64,000 nt of DNA from AC-50 sp035640455 (GCA_035640455.1 DASQWB010000107.1:22011-86010), one strand, 5' to 3'; counted from the first letter of the stretch, positions 32,292-40,981 are shown. The notes: generated by a model from the sequence alone, not told the origin. Made by a program: numbers and translations.

Positions 32292-33497
32292 ATGGTGGTT
32301 GCGGTCGCGATTGGACACGAGCTCTGGCAGGCGCTCAGCTTCGCGTTCGGCATGACGTGGGAGGTGCTGTGGGCGCTGATCCTCGGCTTCGCGCTCTCCG
32401 GAGCTATCCAGGCGGTGATCTCGAAGCGCGAGATGCGCCGCCTGCTGCCGGACGACTCGCCGCAGACGATCGCGGTCGCGACCGGCCTCGGCGCCGCGTC
32501 GTCGTCGTGCTCCTACGCGTCGGTCGCGCTCGCGCGCTCGCTCTTTCGCAAGGGCGCCGACTTCACGGCCGCGATGGCGTTCGAGATCGCCTCGACGAAC
32601 CTCGTGATCGAGCTCGGGATCATCATGGCGCTCCTGCTCGGCTGGGAGTTCGTGCTCGGGGAGTTCGTCGGCGGCCCGCTGATGATCGTCTTCCTGGCCG
32701 TCCTCTTCCGGGTCTTCCTCAAGCGCCGGCTCGTCGAGGAGGCGCGCGCGGAGGCGGAGAAGGGACGGCTGGGCTCGATGGAGGGCCACGCCGAGATGGA
32801 CATGTCCGTCGAGCCCGACGGCCGCTCGGTCTGGCAGCGCCTCCGCTCGCCCGAGGGGTTCACGGCGACGGCGGAATACTTCGTGATGGACTGGGCGGCG
32901 GTCGCGCGCGACGTCTTCGGCGGCCTGCTGATCGCCGGCGCGCTCGCCGCCTGGGTGCCGAGCTCGTTTTGGGAGCGGCTCTTCTTCGTGCAGCACGAAA
33001 CGCTCGCGAAGTTCTGGGGGCCGATCGTCGGGCCGGCGGTCGCGGTCGTCAGCTTCGTCTGCTCGATCGGGAACGTGCCGCTCGCCGCGGTGCTCTGGAA
33101 CGGCGGCATCAGCTTCGGCGGCGTCCTCGCCTTCATCTTCGCCGACCTGATCATCCTGCCGATCCTCGACATCTACCGGCGCTACTACGGCTGGCGCATG
33201 GCGGGCTTCCTGCTCGCGAGCTTCTACGCGACGATGGTCGCCGCCGGGCTCACGGTCGAGTTCCTCTTCGAGGCGCTCGGGATCGAGCGGCACGCCCGCG
33301 ACGCGAAGGTCGAGATGGCGTCGGTGAGCTGGAACTACACGACCTACCTGAACATCGTCTTCCTGCTGCTCGCCGCGGCGCTCGTCTGGCGCTACTTCAG
33401 GCGCGGCGGCGGCTGGGAGATGCTGCGGCTGATGAACGAGCCGGGCGCCGCCGCGGAGCACGCGCACCACGCCGGGCACTCGCACTCACACGCGTAG
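32292..33497 (+). CDS. UPF0718/DUF318-type permease with His-rich tail
   Basis: A 401-residue membrane protein with two halves of about four helices separated by a charged loop (EEARAEAEKGRLGSMEGHAEMDMSVE). The signature segments SSSCSYASVALARSLF and VCSIGNVPLAAVLWNGG are those of the permease family that includes ArsP; the paired Cys-containing loops probably line the substrate path. The C-terminus AEHAHHAGHSHSHA is a metal-binding type tail. Metal or metalloid export is inferred from tail, neighbour and operator. ATG 32292 is chosen because a GTG at 32271 would put the palindrome inside the gene. Confidence 0.82.
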   Translation: MVVAVAIGHELWQALSFAFGMTWEVLWALILGFALSGAIQAVISKREMRRLLPDDSPQTIAVATGLGAASSSCSYASVALARSLFRKGADFTAAMAFEIASTNLVIELGIIMALLLGWEFVLGEFVGGPLMIVFLAVLFRVFLKRRLVEEARAEAEKGRLGSMEGHAEMDMSVEPDGRSVWQRLRSPEGFTATAEYFVMDWAAVARDVFGGLLIAGALAAWVPSSFWERLFFVQHETLAKFWGPIVGPAVAVVSFVCSIGNVPLAAVLWNGGISFGGVLAFIFADLIILPILDIYRRYYGWRMAGFLLASFYATMVAAGLTVEFLFEALGIERHARDAKVEMASVSWNYTTYLNIVFLLLAAALVWRYFRRGGGWEMLRLMNEPGAAAEHAHHAGHSHSHA

Positions 33498-33502
33498 CCG
33501 TC

Positions 33503-34321
33503 TCACTCGGTCGGTGCGAGAACCGACGAGCCGACGGCGAGCACCGAGAGCAGGCTGAGCGTCGTCACGACCGCCACCGCGAGCACGAGCGCGACGGTGA
33601 CGGTGCCGCGGAGCGGACGACCACGGCCGCGAGCCAGAAGTCCGATACAGCCCGCGACGAGGAACACCTCGAAGGCCGAGGCGGCGCTGTCGCCGAAGCC
33701 GATCGGATCGGGCTTCCAGTGCTCAGGGCCTAACGGAAGGCCCCAGATCCGGTCGACGGCCCACAGCGCGACGATCAGGCCATTCCCGATCGCTCCGAGC
33801 ACGAGCAGCGGCCGCCACCGGCGCAGCAGCAGCCAGATCGGCCAGACGAGCTGCGCGACGCCGCTGCCGACGAAGAAGACGCCGAAGAGCGCGTACTCGT
33901 CGAAGTGCATCTTCGCGACGGCTAGATGAATCGCCGCCGCGCCGGCCGAGAGGAGCGCGACGGCGAAGACGATCCCGTCGCGCGTGCCCGACCGCGGCAG
34001 CTCCCAGGCGAGTCGTCGGGTCAGCGGCACGATCGCGATCGCGACGGTCGCCGCCACTGTGGCGGCCGCGACCGCGGCGACCGTGTCGCCGGCGGAGAAT
34101 CCAGGCGTCAGCGGAAGAATTCCCGGCAGCAGGCCCGCCAGGACGGCCCCGCCGCCGACGGCGAAGGCGAGCCGACGGCGGCTCGGCGCTCGTGCGATCG
34201 CTCGCGTACGCTCCTCACGGTCGAGTGCGTCCGCCTCGAGCCACTCCCGCTCCCACTCGGGCGCTACCTGCGCTCGTCCGTCAGCCCTTGACCCGGACCT
34301 CTGTATCCGTAGTGGACCCAT
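33503..34321 (-). CDS. Multi-pass membrane protein of unknown function
   Basis: A 272-residue protein with a soluble charged N-terminus (about 1-50, EWEREWLEADALDREERTRAI) and about seven membrane helices. The segment AGAAAIHLAVAKMHFDEYALFGVFFVGSGVAQLVWP has His/Glu residues in helices, reminiscent of small haem- or metal-binding membrane proteins, but I do not recognise the family. GAGGGGG precedes the ATG at 34321. It is convergent with the permease, 5 bases apart, and may belong to the same metal-related locus. Confidence 0.75.
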   Translation of the reverse strand: MGPLRIQRSGSRADGRAQVAPEWEREWLEADALDREERTRAIARAPSRRRLAFAVGGGAVLAGLLPGILPLTPGFSAGDTVAAVAAATVAATVAIAIVPLTRRLAWELPRSGTRDGIVFAVALLSAGAAAIHLAVAKMHFDEYALFGVFFVGSGVAQLVWPIWLLLRRWRPLLVLGAIGNGLIVALWAVDRIWGLPLGPEHWKPDPIGFGDSAASAFEVFLVAGCIGLLARGRGRPLRGTVTVALVLAVAVVTTLSLLSVLAVGSSVLAPTE

Positions 34322-34392
34322 TGCCACCCCCTCGTCCGGTTTCGGTCTACTACGCAACGAGCACCGGATCGGATTGATCGCGGAGGTGGCCG

Positions 34393-35154
34393 ATGGAGAC
34401 AGAGAGTGGGCAGCTCGAAGGCCGCGTTGCGATCGTGACCGGGGCGAGCCGCGGCCTCGGCCGCGCGACCGCGGTCGAGCTGGCAACTGCCGGCGCGGAC
34501 GTCGCTCTGCTGGCGCGGAGCGCGACGCAGCTCGCCGACGCGGCGCGCGAGGTCGCGGCTCGCGGCCGCCACGCCCTGGCGATACCTGTCGACCTCGCCG
34601 ACGTTGCGGCGCCGGCGACGGCAGTCGCTCGGGTCGAGGAGGAGCTCGGCGGCGTCGACGTGCTCGTGAACGCGGCGGCGACAGACGCTCCAGCGCGAGT
34701 CGAGGACCTCGACGTCTCGGAGTGGGATCGCGTCCTGGCCGTCAACCTGCGGCCGCCGTTCCTCCTCGCCAAGCTCGCGTTCCGCTCGATGCGACGTCGC
34801 GGAGGCGGCACCGTGGTGAACGTCTCCTCGGTCGCGGGGAAGCGAGGCTGGGCGAACGCGGCCGCCTATTGCGCGTCGAAGTTCGCGCTGAGCGGTCTGA
34901 CACAGGCGCTCGCCGCCGAGGGGCGAGAGCACCGGATCCGCGCCTGTGTCGTGTTTCCGGGGGCGATGGCGACGCACTGGGGCGTCTGGTCGCCCGTGGA
35001 GCGGGAACGGCAGTCTCCGGCGACACCGCCGAGCCGCGACGCGCTGCCGCCCACGCACGTGGCCGCGCTGATCGTCTGGCTCGCGGCCGCGCCGCCGGAG
35101 CTCGTCCTCAACGAAGCGATCGTGACACCGCTCCACGAGACCGGCTGGCCGTAG
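34393..35154 (+). CDS. Short-chain dehydrogenase/reductase
   Basis: A 253-residue classical SDR. NAD(P)-binding TGASRGLGRAT, then NAAATD, catalytic Ser in VNVSSVAGKRG, and YCASK (Tyr-x3-Lys). An Arg after strand beta2 (LLARS) suggests NADP preference. The substrate is unknown. GGAGGTGG lies just before the ATG. It is a single gene that ends in a bidirectional terminator. Confidence 0.93.
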   Translation: METESGQLEGRVAIVTGASRGLGRATAVELATAGADVALLARSATQLADAAREVAARGRHALAIPVDLADVAAPATAVARVEEELGGVDVLVNAAATDAPARVEDLDVSEWDRVLAVNLRPPFLLAKLAFRSMRRRGGGTVVNVSSVAGKRGWANAAAYCASKFALSGLTQALAAEGREHRIRACVVFPGAMATHWGVWSPVERERQSPATPPSRDALPPTHVAALIVWLAAAPPELVLNEAIVTPLHETGWP

Positions 35155-35176
35155 ATCGCGTTGCGCGCTGCGGGCG

Positions 35177-35221
35177 AGAAGAGGGCCGACGCACGTGCGA
35201 AACGCGCGCCCGCCCTCTTCT
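35177..35221. terminator. Bidirectional terminator between convergent genes
   Basis: AGAAGAGGGC (35177-35186) pairs perfectly with GCCCTCTTCT (35212-35221) around a 25-base loop that itself contains GC-rich pairing. It lies between the SDR stop (35154) and the LVIVD-repeat gene stop (35233). Confidence 0.7.
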
Positions 35222-35232
35222 GGTGGACATTC

Positions 35233-36822
35233 CTACGGACCCGCGCCCTTCGCGAGCCGTTGTGCGTCGCCGAGGTCGGAGTTCCCCTCCAGGAAGGAGA
35301 TGTGCGCGACCTCGTCGGCGTGCGGCCCGGTGTAGCGGAGCACGTAGAGGCCGTTGCGGATGTCGACGACGTAGATCAGGCCGTTGCGGACGATCGGGAA
35401 GCTCCACATGACGACCTTGTTCGGGCCGCGCGAGAGCGCCGGGTCCTCGTTTGCGACCGTCGGCAGCGGCGTGGGCGAGAACCAGCCCGCCTGCGCCGGG
35501 ATGCCCGGGTCGGAGACGTCGATCGCCTGCTCTCCGCCCGAGTGCCAGGAGTCGAAGATCAAGTCTCGCAGCACGGTCGGGTTGTGCGACGAGTAGGAGG
35601 TGAACTCGTTCTCACCCGGCGCCGGCGTGTAGGCGGTCGTGTTCTGGAGGATCTTGTACTCGCCGACGATGCGCGGCGCGCGCGGCTGCGCGACGTTCCA
35701 CAGTCGCGCCCAGCCCCACGGCCAGCCGAACGAGTCGACGGTGAACGTCCCGTAGACCTCGTCGATCGTGAGGGCGAACGGCCGGCCAGGCAACGGTACC
35801 GCCGAGTGGCTCTCGGCGCAGCCGGCGGCAGTGTGTCCCTCGCAATGCGGGCCGGTGCCCCAAGTCGGGAACGGAACCGGCGTGAGCAGGTCGTCGTTCA
35901 GGCTCTCTACCGTCCCGGTGGGCACCTGGTCGTTGGCGACCTTGCTCGTGTCGAGGACGCCGAAGCCGCCGCGCAGGTACGCGAGGTAGGTGCGGGCGCC
36001 GTCGGCGGACGGCGTCATCGAGTGCAGCGACAGGTCGAAGTCGTAGTTCGCCGGATCCGCCGCCCCCGGGAAGAATTGGTTCCAGTTCCCCTCCGCGAGC
36101 TCTCGCACCGACCCGCCGCTCGGCACGGCGCTGATGTCGACGATCATCAGGTTCGGCCGCGCCGGATTCACTGACACGCTCGGCGTCGACAGCCAGAGCA
36201 GCGCCCGGTCGGCGTTCTTCGGGTCGACCCACAGGTACATCTCGTGCGGCTTCACCTTCAGCCCCGCGGCCGAGGTAGGCACGTAGCTGGAGATGAAAGT
36301 CGGATGGACCGGGTCGGTGAGGTCGAAGAACTTGATGTCGAACGGGAACGTGGTGTCCGTCCCCGGCGGGCAGGCGTGGATCACCGAGCTGCAGCGGAAG
36401 CTCATCACCATCAGCAGCTTCTTCTGCGGCCACACGCGCAGCTCGCGGGTGGTGATTCCGACCAGGCCGGCATACGGCGGCCCGATGTCACCGACTACGG
36501 TCGGGTTCGCCGGGTCGGCGACGTCGACGATCAGGATCCCGGGATGCGGGTGCGGGCACGGCTCCACGCCGAGACGCGGGTCACCGATCCCGCACGTGTC
36601 GGAGCCGTCGGTGCGGTTGCCGACATAGATGTAATGGTCGAAGTTCGCGATCGCGGCGTTCATCCCGCGCGCGAAGAGGTCGTTGTGGCCGACGAGCTCG
36701 AAGTTGAGCGACGTCCCCGGCGTACCGCCACCGGCTCCCACCGTCACGTCGCCGAGGGCGACGAACGGCAGCGCAAGGGCCAAAACGAGCAGGGACAGGC
36801 CGACGAGCAGACGACGTTTCAT
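35233..36822 (-). CDS. Secreted LVIVD-repeat protein (first of two)
   Basis: A 529-residue exported protein; residues 1-24 are a signal peptide. It carries LVIVD-type repeats, for example GILIVDVADPANPTVVGDI, FFDLTDPVHPTFISSY, LMIVDISAVP, and ends with YVVDIRNGLYVLRYTG. These repeats predict a beta-propeller-like surface protein. Conserved cysteines (DTCGIGD, EPCPHPHPG, HCEGHTAAGCAESHS) may form disulfides. It resembles the second LVIVD protein at 39.6-40.9 kb in layout. RBS AGGGGGGA precedes the ATG. Function is unknown. Confidence 0.85.
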   Translation of the reverse strand: MKRRLLVGLSLLVLALALPFVALGDVTVGAGGGTPGTSLNFELVGHNDLFARGMNAAIANFDHYIYVGNRTDGSDTCGIGDPRLGVEPCPHPHPGILIVDVADPANPTVVGDIGPPYAGLVGITTRELRVWPQKKLLMVMSFRCSSVIHACPPGTDTTFPFDIKFFDLTDPVHPTFISSYVPTSAAGLKVKPHEMYLWVDPKNADRALLWLSTPSVSVNPARPNLMIVDISAVPSGGSVRELAEGNWNQFFPGAADPANYDFDLSLHSMTPSADGARTYLAYLRGGFGVLDTSKVANDQVPTGTVESLNDDLLTPVPFPTWGTGPHCEGHTAAGCAESHSAVPLPGRPFALTIDEVYGTFTVDSFGWPWGWARLWNVAQPRAPRIVGEYKILQNTTAYTPAPGENEFTSYSSHNPTVLRDLIFDSWHSGGEQAIDVSDPGIPAQAGWFSPTPLPTVANEDPALSRGPNKVVMWSFPIVRNGLIYVVDIRNGLYVLRYTGPHADEVAHISFLEGNSDLGDAQRLAKGAGP

Positions 36823-36861
36823 TCGCTCCCCCCTCTGCGTCGATGGACTCCGTCTGCCCTA

Positions 36862-36879
36862 TACCCGCTTCGGCGGGTA
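36862..36879. terminator. Tetraloop hairpin between two minus-strand genes
   Basis: TACCCGC (36862-36868) pairs with GCGGGTA (36873-36879) around TTCG, a very stable UUCG-type tetraloop on the plus strand and CGAA on the minus strand. It lies 34 bases after the stop of the small membrane gene and 40 bases before the LVIVD start, so it may end the former transcript. It superficially resembles a CsoR site. Confidence 0.5.
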
Positions 36880-36912
36880 CTGGATCTTCTGGCGGGTCAG
36901 GTCAGACGCGAC

Positions 36913-37227
36913 TTATCGCGCCGAGCGGCGCCGCCGTTCAACGAGGAAGGCAGTCAGTGCCACCGTCACGAGGAGGCCGACGGCGATGGGCGTCAGGATG
37001 AAGAGAACAGCGATCGCATCTTGAAGCCGCGTACAACGGGGGTAACAGTCGACCCATCCGTCTGCGTCTCGCCAGTCGCTGGAGACGGCGACCCCGACCA
37101 GCAGCCAGACGACGGTAAGAAGTCCGGCGCCAAGGAGCGCGCTGGTAATGAGCCGGCCGCGTCGATACCCGTGAAGGCAGACAGCGCACGCAGATGCCGC
37201 GAGCAGAACCGTCGTAACGGCTCTCAT
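36913..37227 (-). CDS. Small membrane protein of unknown function
   Basis: A 104-residue protein with three predicted helices (about 1-18, 27-50, 70-95). An external loop, SDWRDADGWVDCYPRCTRLQD, has two cysteines that could form a disulfide, and the tail is basic (VERRRRSAR). No family is recognised. Codon use and GC match the neighbours. It is transcribed alone or with the upstream secreted gene 45 bases away. Confidence 0.55.
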   Translation of the reverse strand: MRAVTTVLLAASACAVCLHGYRRGRLITSALLGAGLLTVVWLLVGVAVSSDWRDADGWVDCYPRCTRLQDAIAVLFILTPIAVGLLVTVALTAFLVERRRRSAR

Positions 37228-37272
37228 CCCAGCAGAGCCTACGACTCCAGATGGCTAGGGCGGGTTGGCGTG

Positions 37273-38205
37273 TTATCGGTCGCCGGCAGGGTGCACGACG
37301 ATGTCGACTTCCTTCGCAGGGTTGTGAGAGTTGCTGTGGGCCCAGAAGAAGATCCGGCAACGGCCCGGAGCGTCCGCGTGGAAGCGAAATCCGCCTGAGA
37401 CAGCCTTCGCGACTCGCGTGAAGCGGACGACGCGCGGCCCGAGGAGGCGGACACCTGGGCAATCGACGAGCTCCGGAGCGAGCGACACCCTGCGCAAAAC
37501 TCGGCCACCGATGTGGCGGAGCCTGTAGCGGATGACGAAGTTCGAGTCCTCGTTGATCTTCGCTGGAACGACCTTGAACGCGAGGCCCATGCGGCCGAAG
37601 CCGATCCGAGTTAGCTCGATCGCGCTGTCCTGAAAGATCCGGACGGCCGCCACCTTTGCCTGGCCGAACTGTTCGAGCTGGAAGTTCCAGGTGCTCAGGC
37701 CGGGCCGGATCCCGCGGTACTGCATGTAGTTCGCGCTCTTGAATTCGATCTTCGGCGTCTTCGCTACATGCTTCTGAAGCCCATTGATCAGATCGAGCGT
37801 CGCCCACGGGATCCTCAAGACGCCGTTCCCGAGCGCGGGATAGAACTTGACCTGGTAGGAGGCCCAGCCGTTCGTATTCGCGCTCAGGAGGACGAAGCCG
37901 GGGCCGGTGTCGGGGGCGAAAAGGAGCCGGAAGTGGACATGCATCACATACCAGTGCCCGTTCCCCTGGCGGGCGCTCGCCGGCAGCCGGAAGCTCGCCG
38001 AAGCCGTCGTCTTCGGCGCATCGACGGGAAGATCGAGATCGCCGTACCCAAGGCGCCGCAGCGTCCACAGCCCGAAGGCATTGATCAGCCTTGGCTCGGC
38101 ACGCGACGTCCCCTGCCGCGCTGCGCGCGAGCCGGCTGCGTCCGCCCACACGAGAGCCACAAGGCTCGCGATGACGAGAAGAGACGTGAGCAGCAAACGG
38201 CGCAT
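37273..38205 (-). CDS. Secreted beta-rich protein of unknown function
   Basis: A 310-residue exported protein, signal peptide 1-25. The body looks all-beta: SASFRLPASARQGNGHWYVMHVHFRLLFAPDTGPGFVLLSANTN, then AAVRIFQDSAIELTRIGF and FVIRYRLRHIGGRVLRRVSL. Two cysteines late in the chain (VDCPGVRL, GRCRIFFWAHSN) probably pair. I do not recognise a family; the shape suggests a jelly-roll or sugar-binding module. It is part of the exported-protein cluster. Confidence 0.65.
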   Translation of the reverse strand: MRRLLLTSLLVIASLVALVWADAAGSRAARQGTSRAEPRLINAFGLWTLRRLGYGDLDLPVDAPKTTASASFRLPASARQGNGHWYVMHVHFRLLFAPDTGPGFVLLSANTNGWASYQVKFYPALGNGVLRIPWATLDLINGLQKHVAKTPKIEFKSANYMQYRGIRPGLSTWNFQLEQFGQAKVAAVRIFQDSAIELTRIGFGRMGLAFKVVPAKINEDSNFVIRYRLRHIGGRVLRRVSLAPELVDCPGVRLLGPRVVRFTRVAKAVSGGFRFHADAPGRCRIFFWAHSNSHNPAKEVDIVVHPAGDR

Positions 38206-38238
38206 AGAGCCTGTCTTTGCAAACTCTAGGACGAGGGT

Positions 38239-38520
38239 CTATTTAGGAGTGAACTTGTCGTCGCGGTCGTAATCCACCGTGACCTCGAGCTCGCGCCCGC
38301 GCGCACCCTCCAAGTTGATCGAGAGCGCGGCTCGACCTCGTCGCAGGTTGAGCAACGGCCCACTGAGCCGCTCCACCACCCTCCAGCTCGATGCCAGGCG
38401 CTTGTCATAGAAAGCGGCCACGTCGGCCGCCGCGGCGCTAGCTGGCAGCCGCAGGCGAAAGGTCGTCGTGTACCCGCGGGCGGGTCCGTCCTCCTCCGTC
38501 CGGCCCCTCGTCTCAGATCT
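38239..38520 (-). pseudogene. 5'-truncated gene for an unknown protein
   Basis: A protein-like frame ends at 38239: ...GYTTTFRLRLPAS, AAFYDKRLASSWRVVERLSG, then a strand-rich end, DYDRDDKFTPK. Codons for this homogeneous frame continue upstream to a TAG at 38521-38523 without any ATG or TTG, and the first GTG (38421) would cut the domain. The 5' end is therefore missing, mutated or lost by frameshift. The residual 94 codons show no family I know. A start at the 38421 GTG, giving a 60-residue protein, is the alternative. Confidence 0.5.
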
Positions 38521-38722
38521 CTAGGGGAGCAAGCGATCCTTTGGCTCCCGAGCACGTCCGAGAGCGCCGAAGACGAGACTGGGGGGTGCTGGGCCATAAC
38601 GCCGGACGCGGCGGCGCGAGCGCGGCATGAGCAGGAGGTTCGATCGCTCCGGGCCGCGCTTGACACCCTCGCGCGCGCTGTGAGACTTTGACTAAGCCGT
38701 CTACCTACAAGGGGGGAAAGAC
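38521..38722. other. Intergenic region upstream of the metzincin-like gene
   Basis: About 200 bases without a supported gene. TTGACA at 38660-38665 is a good -35 hexamer for the plus strand. The -10 is uncertain: AGACTT (38683-38688) at spacing 17 is weak. AGGGGGGAAAG at 38709-38719 is the ribosome-binding site of the next gene. Confidence 0.4.
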
Positions 38723-39475
38723 TTGAAGCGGATCTTCGTTTTCGCGCTGCTCGTCGGAGTGGTCGCGGCGTTCAGCGCGGTGCCGGCCTCGGCGTCGCAT
38801 TCGTGGAACGGGTACCACTGGGCGCGCACCTCGAACCCGTTCACGCTCAAGCTCGGCGACAACGTCAGCGGAGCTTGGGACAGCATGCTCGTGACGGCGT
38901 CGTCCGACTGGTCGAAGTCGACCGTTCTCGACACCCAGATTGTCGCGGGCGGGACGAAGCCGAAGTCTTGCCGGCCGACGTCCGGCCGGGTCGAAGTCTG
39001 CAGCGCCAACTACAACAACACCGGCTGGCTCGGCCTCGCCCAGATCTGGGTCACCGGTGGCACGCACATCACCCAGGGCGTGGTCAAGAACAACGACTAC
39101 TACTTCGGCAGCTCGAGCTACCAGTACAACAACACGGCCGAGATGCAGCACGTGATCTGTCAGGAGATCGGCCACACGTTCGGTCTCGATCACCAAGACG
39201 AGTCGGGGATCTCGCTGAATACCTGCATGGACTACTACCACAACACCAGCGCCTCCGATACGAAGAGCACGCATCCGAACCAGCACGACTACGACGAGCT
39301 GGCGACCATCTACCAGCACCTGGACAGCTCCTCGACCGTCGGCGCGGCGAGCGCGGGCTTCCTGCCCGACGCCGTTCCCTCCTTCGCGCCCGCAACTCGC
39401 TTGAACGACTCGACCTACGTCGACGACCTCGGCGGCGGCCGCACGCTCGTCACCTACGTCATCTGGGTGCGGTGA
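38723..39475 (+). CDS. Secreted matrixin/metzincin-like protein with altered zinc motif
   Basis: A 250-residue exported protein, signal peptide 1-25, TTG start with a strong AGGGGGG ribosome-binding site. The metzincin motif HExxHxxGxxH appears as CQEIGHTFGLDH: Gln147-Glu148-x-x-His151-x-x-Gly-x-x-His157, with Gln replacing the first His ligand. The Met-turn is NTCMDYY (Met169). YNNTGWLGLAQIWV and four cysteines fit an extracellular fold. The catalytic Glu and two His remain, so it may be a weakened peptidase, or Gln may serve as ligand. Cleavage targets are unknown. Confidence 0.8.
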   Translation: MKRIFVFALLVGVVAAFSAVPASASHSWNGYHWARTSNPFTLKLGDNVSGAWDSMLVTASSDWSKSTVLDTQIVAGGTKPKSCRPTSGRVEVCSANYNNTGWLGLAQIWVTGGTHITQGVVKNNDYYFGSSSYQYNNTAEMQHVICQEIGHTFGLDHQDESGISLNTCMDYYHNTSASDTKSTHPNQHDYDELATIYQHLDSSSTVGAASAGFLPDAVPSFAPATRLNDSTYVDDLGGGRTLVTYVIWVR

Positions 39476-39527
39476 GGCTGCGGCTCCTGATCCCGCGCAG
39501 CTTCACAGCCTGATCAGACCCATCGGC

Positions 39528-39554
39528 GGAGGGCCCGCGCAATGCGGGCCCTCC
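39528..39554 (+). terminator. Strong intrinsic-type terminator
   Basis: GGAGGGCCCGC (39528-39538) pairs perfectly with GCGGGCCCTCC (39544-39554), loop GCAAT, followed by TTCGT, 53 bases after the metzincin-like gene. Confidence 0.85.
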
Positions 39555-39637
39555 TTCGTGGGATGGCATCCGGATTGACAATCGCTACGCCGCCCGAGTA
39601 AGAACGCACGGCGAAAGCGATCAGGGGAGGCTCGAAG

Positions 39638-40915
39638 ATGAACCGTTTGTTCCGCCGCGCGCTCGTGGGGTGCGCCACGGCCGCCGTAGCCGCTGCCGTC
39701 GTCGCCCAGGGCGGCGCCGCCGGCAATCCGATGAAACTCGTGGGCGCGCTCAACCCATGGAAGGACGGACAGTTCTCGAACGTCGCCGCCGACGCCTCGC
39801 GGCATGTCGGCTACCTCGGCTCCTACGACGACCAGGGCGTCGCGGTGATCAACACCACCGATCCCGCGCACCCGGTCCTGGCCGAGCGGCTCTCGACGCA
39901 CATCACGAGCGACACGGAAACGTCTGACTCGGCCGACCTCGATCTCGTCGGGCGCTACCTGGCGGTCAGCCACCAGCCTTGGACGGACGGCGGCTTCTCC
40001 GGGATCAGCGTCTACGACACCGCCGATCCGTATCACCCGGCGCTGCTTCGCCGCGTCGCGCTGCCGGGCGGGATCCATACCGTCCAGCTCGACCCCGAGG
40101 TGGAGTCGGGCCGCCCGTACGCGTACGCGAACGCGTTCGAGTTCGGCACCGAGGCGGTCTTCATCGTCAACATCCAGACCGGCGCGATCGTCGGCACCTA
40201 CCAGTCACCGGAACCGCAGGGCTGCGTCCCCTCGGACGCGGACTGCCAGCAGTTCAACTCGCCGCACGAGGGCTGGTTACAGCGCAGCCCGGCCGGGCGC
40301 ATGCTCGACTACGTCGCCTACTGGGACAGCGGCATGCGGATCGTGGACGTGACCGACCCGGCGCACCCGGTCGAGGTCGGCTCCTTCGACTACCCCGGCG
40401 CGCCCGGCAACTGCTGCGCCCACTCCACGGCGCCGACGCCGTCGGGCGACTACGTCTACCTCGAGGACGAGATCGGCGTCGGCGGCACCGGCGGTGTCCA
40501 CGTGCTGGATACGCACGGCTGCGACGGCGTCGACACGTGTGCGCCGCGCCAGGTCGGCTTCTGGCACATCAACGGCCACCCCGTGCAGGCCGCGGCGGTG
40601 AACGGCCAGGGCAGCGGCTCCTATCACGGCGTCATCCAGCGCTTCTTCACCTGGGACGCGCACAACCTCGACCGCAAGGGCGAGAACACGCTCCTCGTCG
40701 CCAACTACACGATGGGCATCCGCCTGATCGACACGACCGACAAGACGAATCCCGTCGAGACCGCCTTCTACCTGCCGAATGCGAACAAGAACCTCGCCTG
40801 CAACCAAGCCTGCTTCTTCCAGGGCCGCGAAACCTGGGGCGCCTACTTCGGCAGCGACGGCAACATCTACGCGAGCGACTTCTGGCTCGGCTTCTTCATC
40901 GTCAATCCGAACTGA
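39638..40915 (+). CDS. Secreted LVIVD-repeat protein (second of two)
   Basis: A 425-residue exported protein, signal peptide 1-27. Repeats with the LVIVD pattern include GVAVINTTDPAHPVLAERL, ISVYDTADPYHPALLRRV, MRIVDVTDPAHPVEVGSF and IRLIDTTDKTNPVETAFYL. Cysteine pairs (GCVPSDADC, NCCAHS, HGCDGVDTC, LACNQAC) indicate an oxidised extracellular protein, and AHS/WDAHN motifs recur at blade edges. GGGGAGG precedes the ATG. Predicted beta-propeller; function unknown. The sequence CCAHSTAPTPSGDYVYLEDE looks well conserved in type. Confidence 0.87.
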   Translation: MNRLFRRALVGCATAAVAAAVVAQGGAAGNPMKLVGALNPWKDGQFSNVAADASRHVGYLGSYDDQGVAVINTTDPAHPVLAERLSTHITSDTETSDSADLDLVGRYLAVSHQPWTDGGFSGISVYDTADPYHPALLRRVALPGGIHTVQLDPEVESGRPYAYANAFEFGTEAVFIVNIQTGAIVGTYQSPEPQGCVPSDADCQQFNSPHEGWLQRSPAGRMLDYVAYWDSGMRIVDVTDPAHPVEVGSFDYPGAPGNCCAHSTAPTPSGDYVYLEDEIGVGGTGGVHVLDTHGCDGVDTCAPRQVGFWHINGHPVQAAAVNGQGSGSYHGVIQRFFTWDAHNLDRKGENTLLVANYTMGIRLIDTTDKTNPVETAFYLPNANKNLACNQACFFQGRETWGAYFGSDGNIYASDFWLGFFIVNPN

Positions 40916-40929
40916 CCGCCTACTCGCGT

Positions 40930-40955
40930 CAGGGGCCGGCGCACGCTGGCCCCTG
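40930..40955 (+). terminator. Terminator after the second LVIVD gene
   Basis: CAGGGGCCGGC (40930-40940) pairs with GCTGGCCCCTG (40945-40955), 11 bp with one G-U, loop GCAC, followed by TTCGTTT, 15 bases past the stop. Confidence 0.8.
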
Positions 40956-40981
40956 TTCGTTTGGACCTTGAACCGAAACTC

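Noticed and set aside
36862..36879. Second CsoR-like operator (TACCCGC...GCGGGTA)
   Set aside because: The arms join through a UUCG tetraloop and lie downstream of a gene, so an RNA hairpin explains it better than protein binding.
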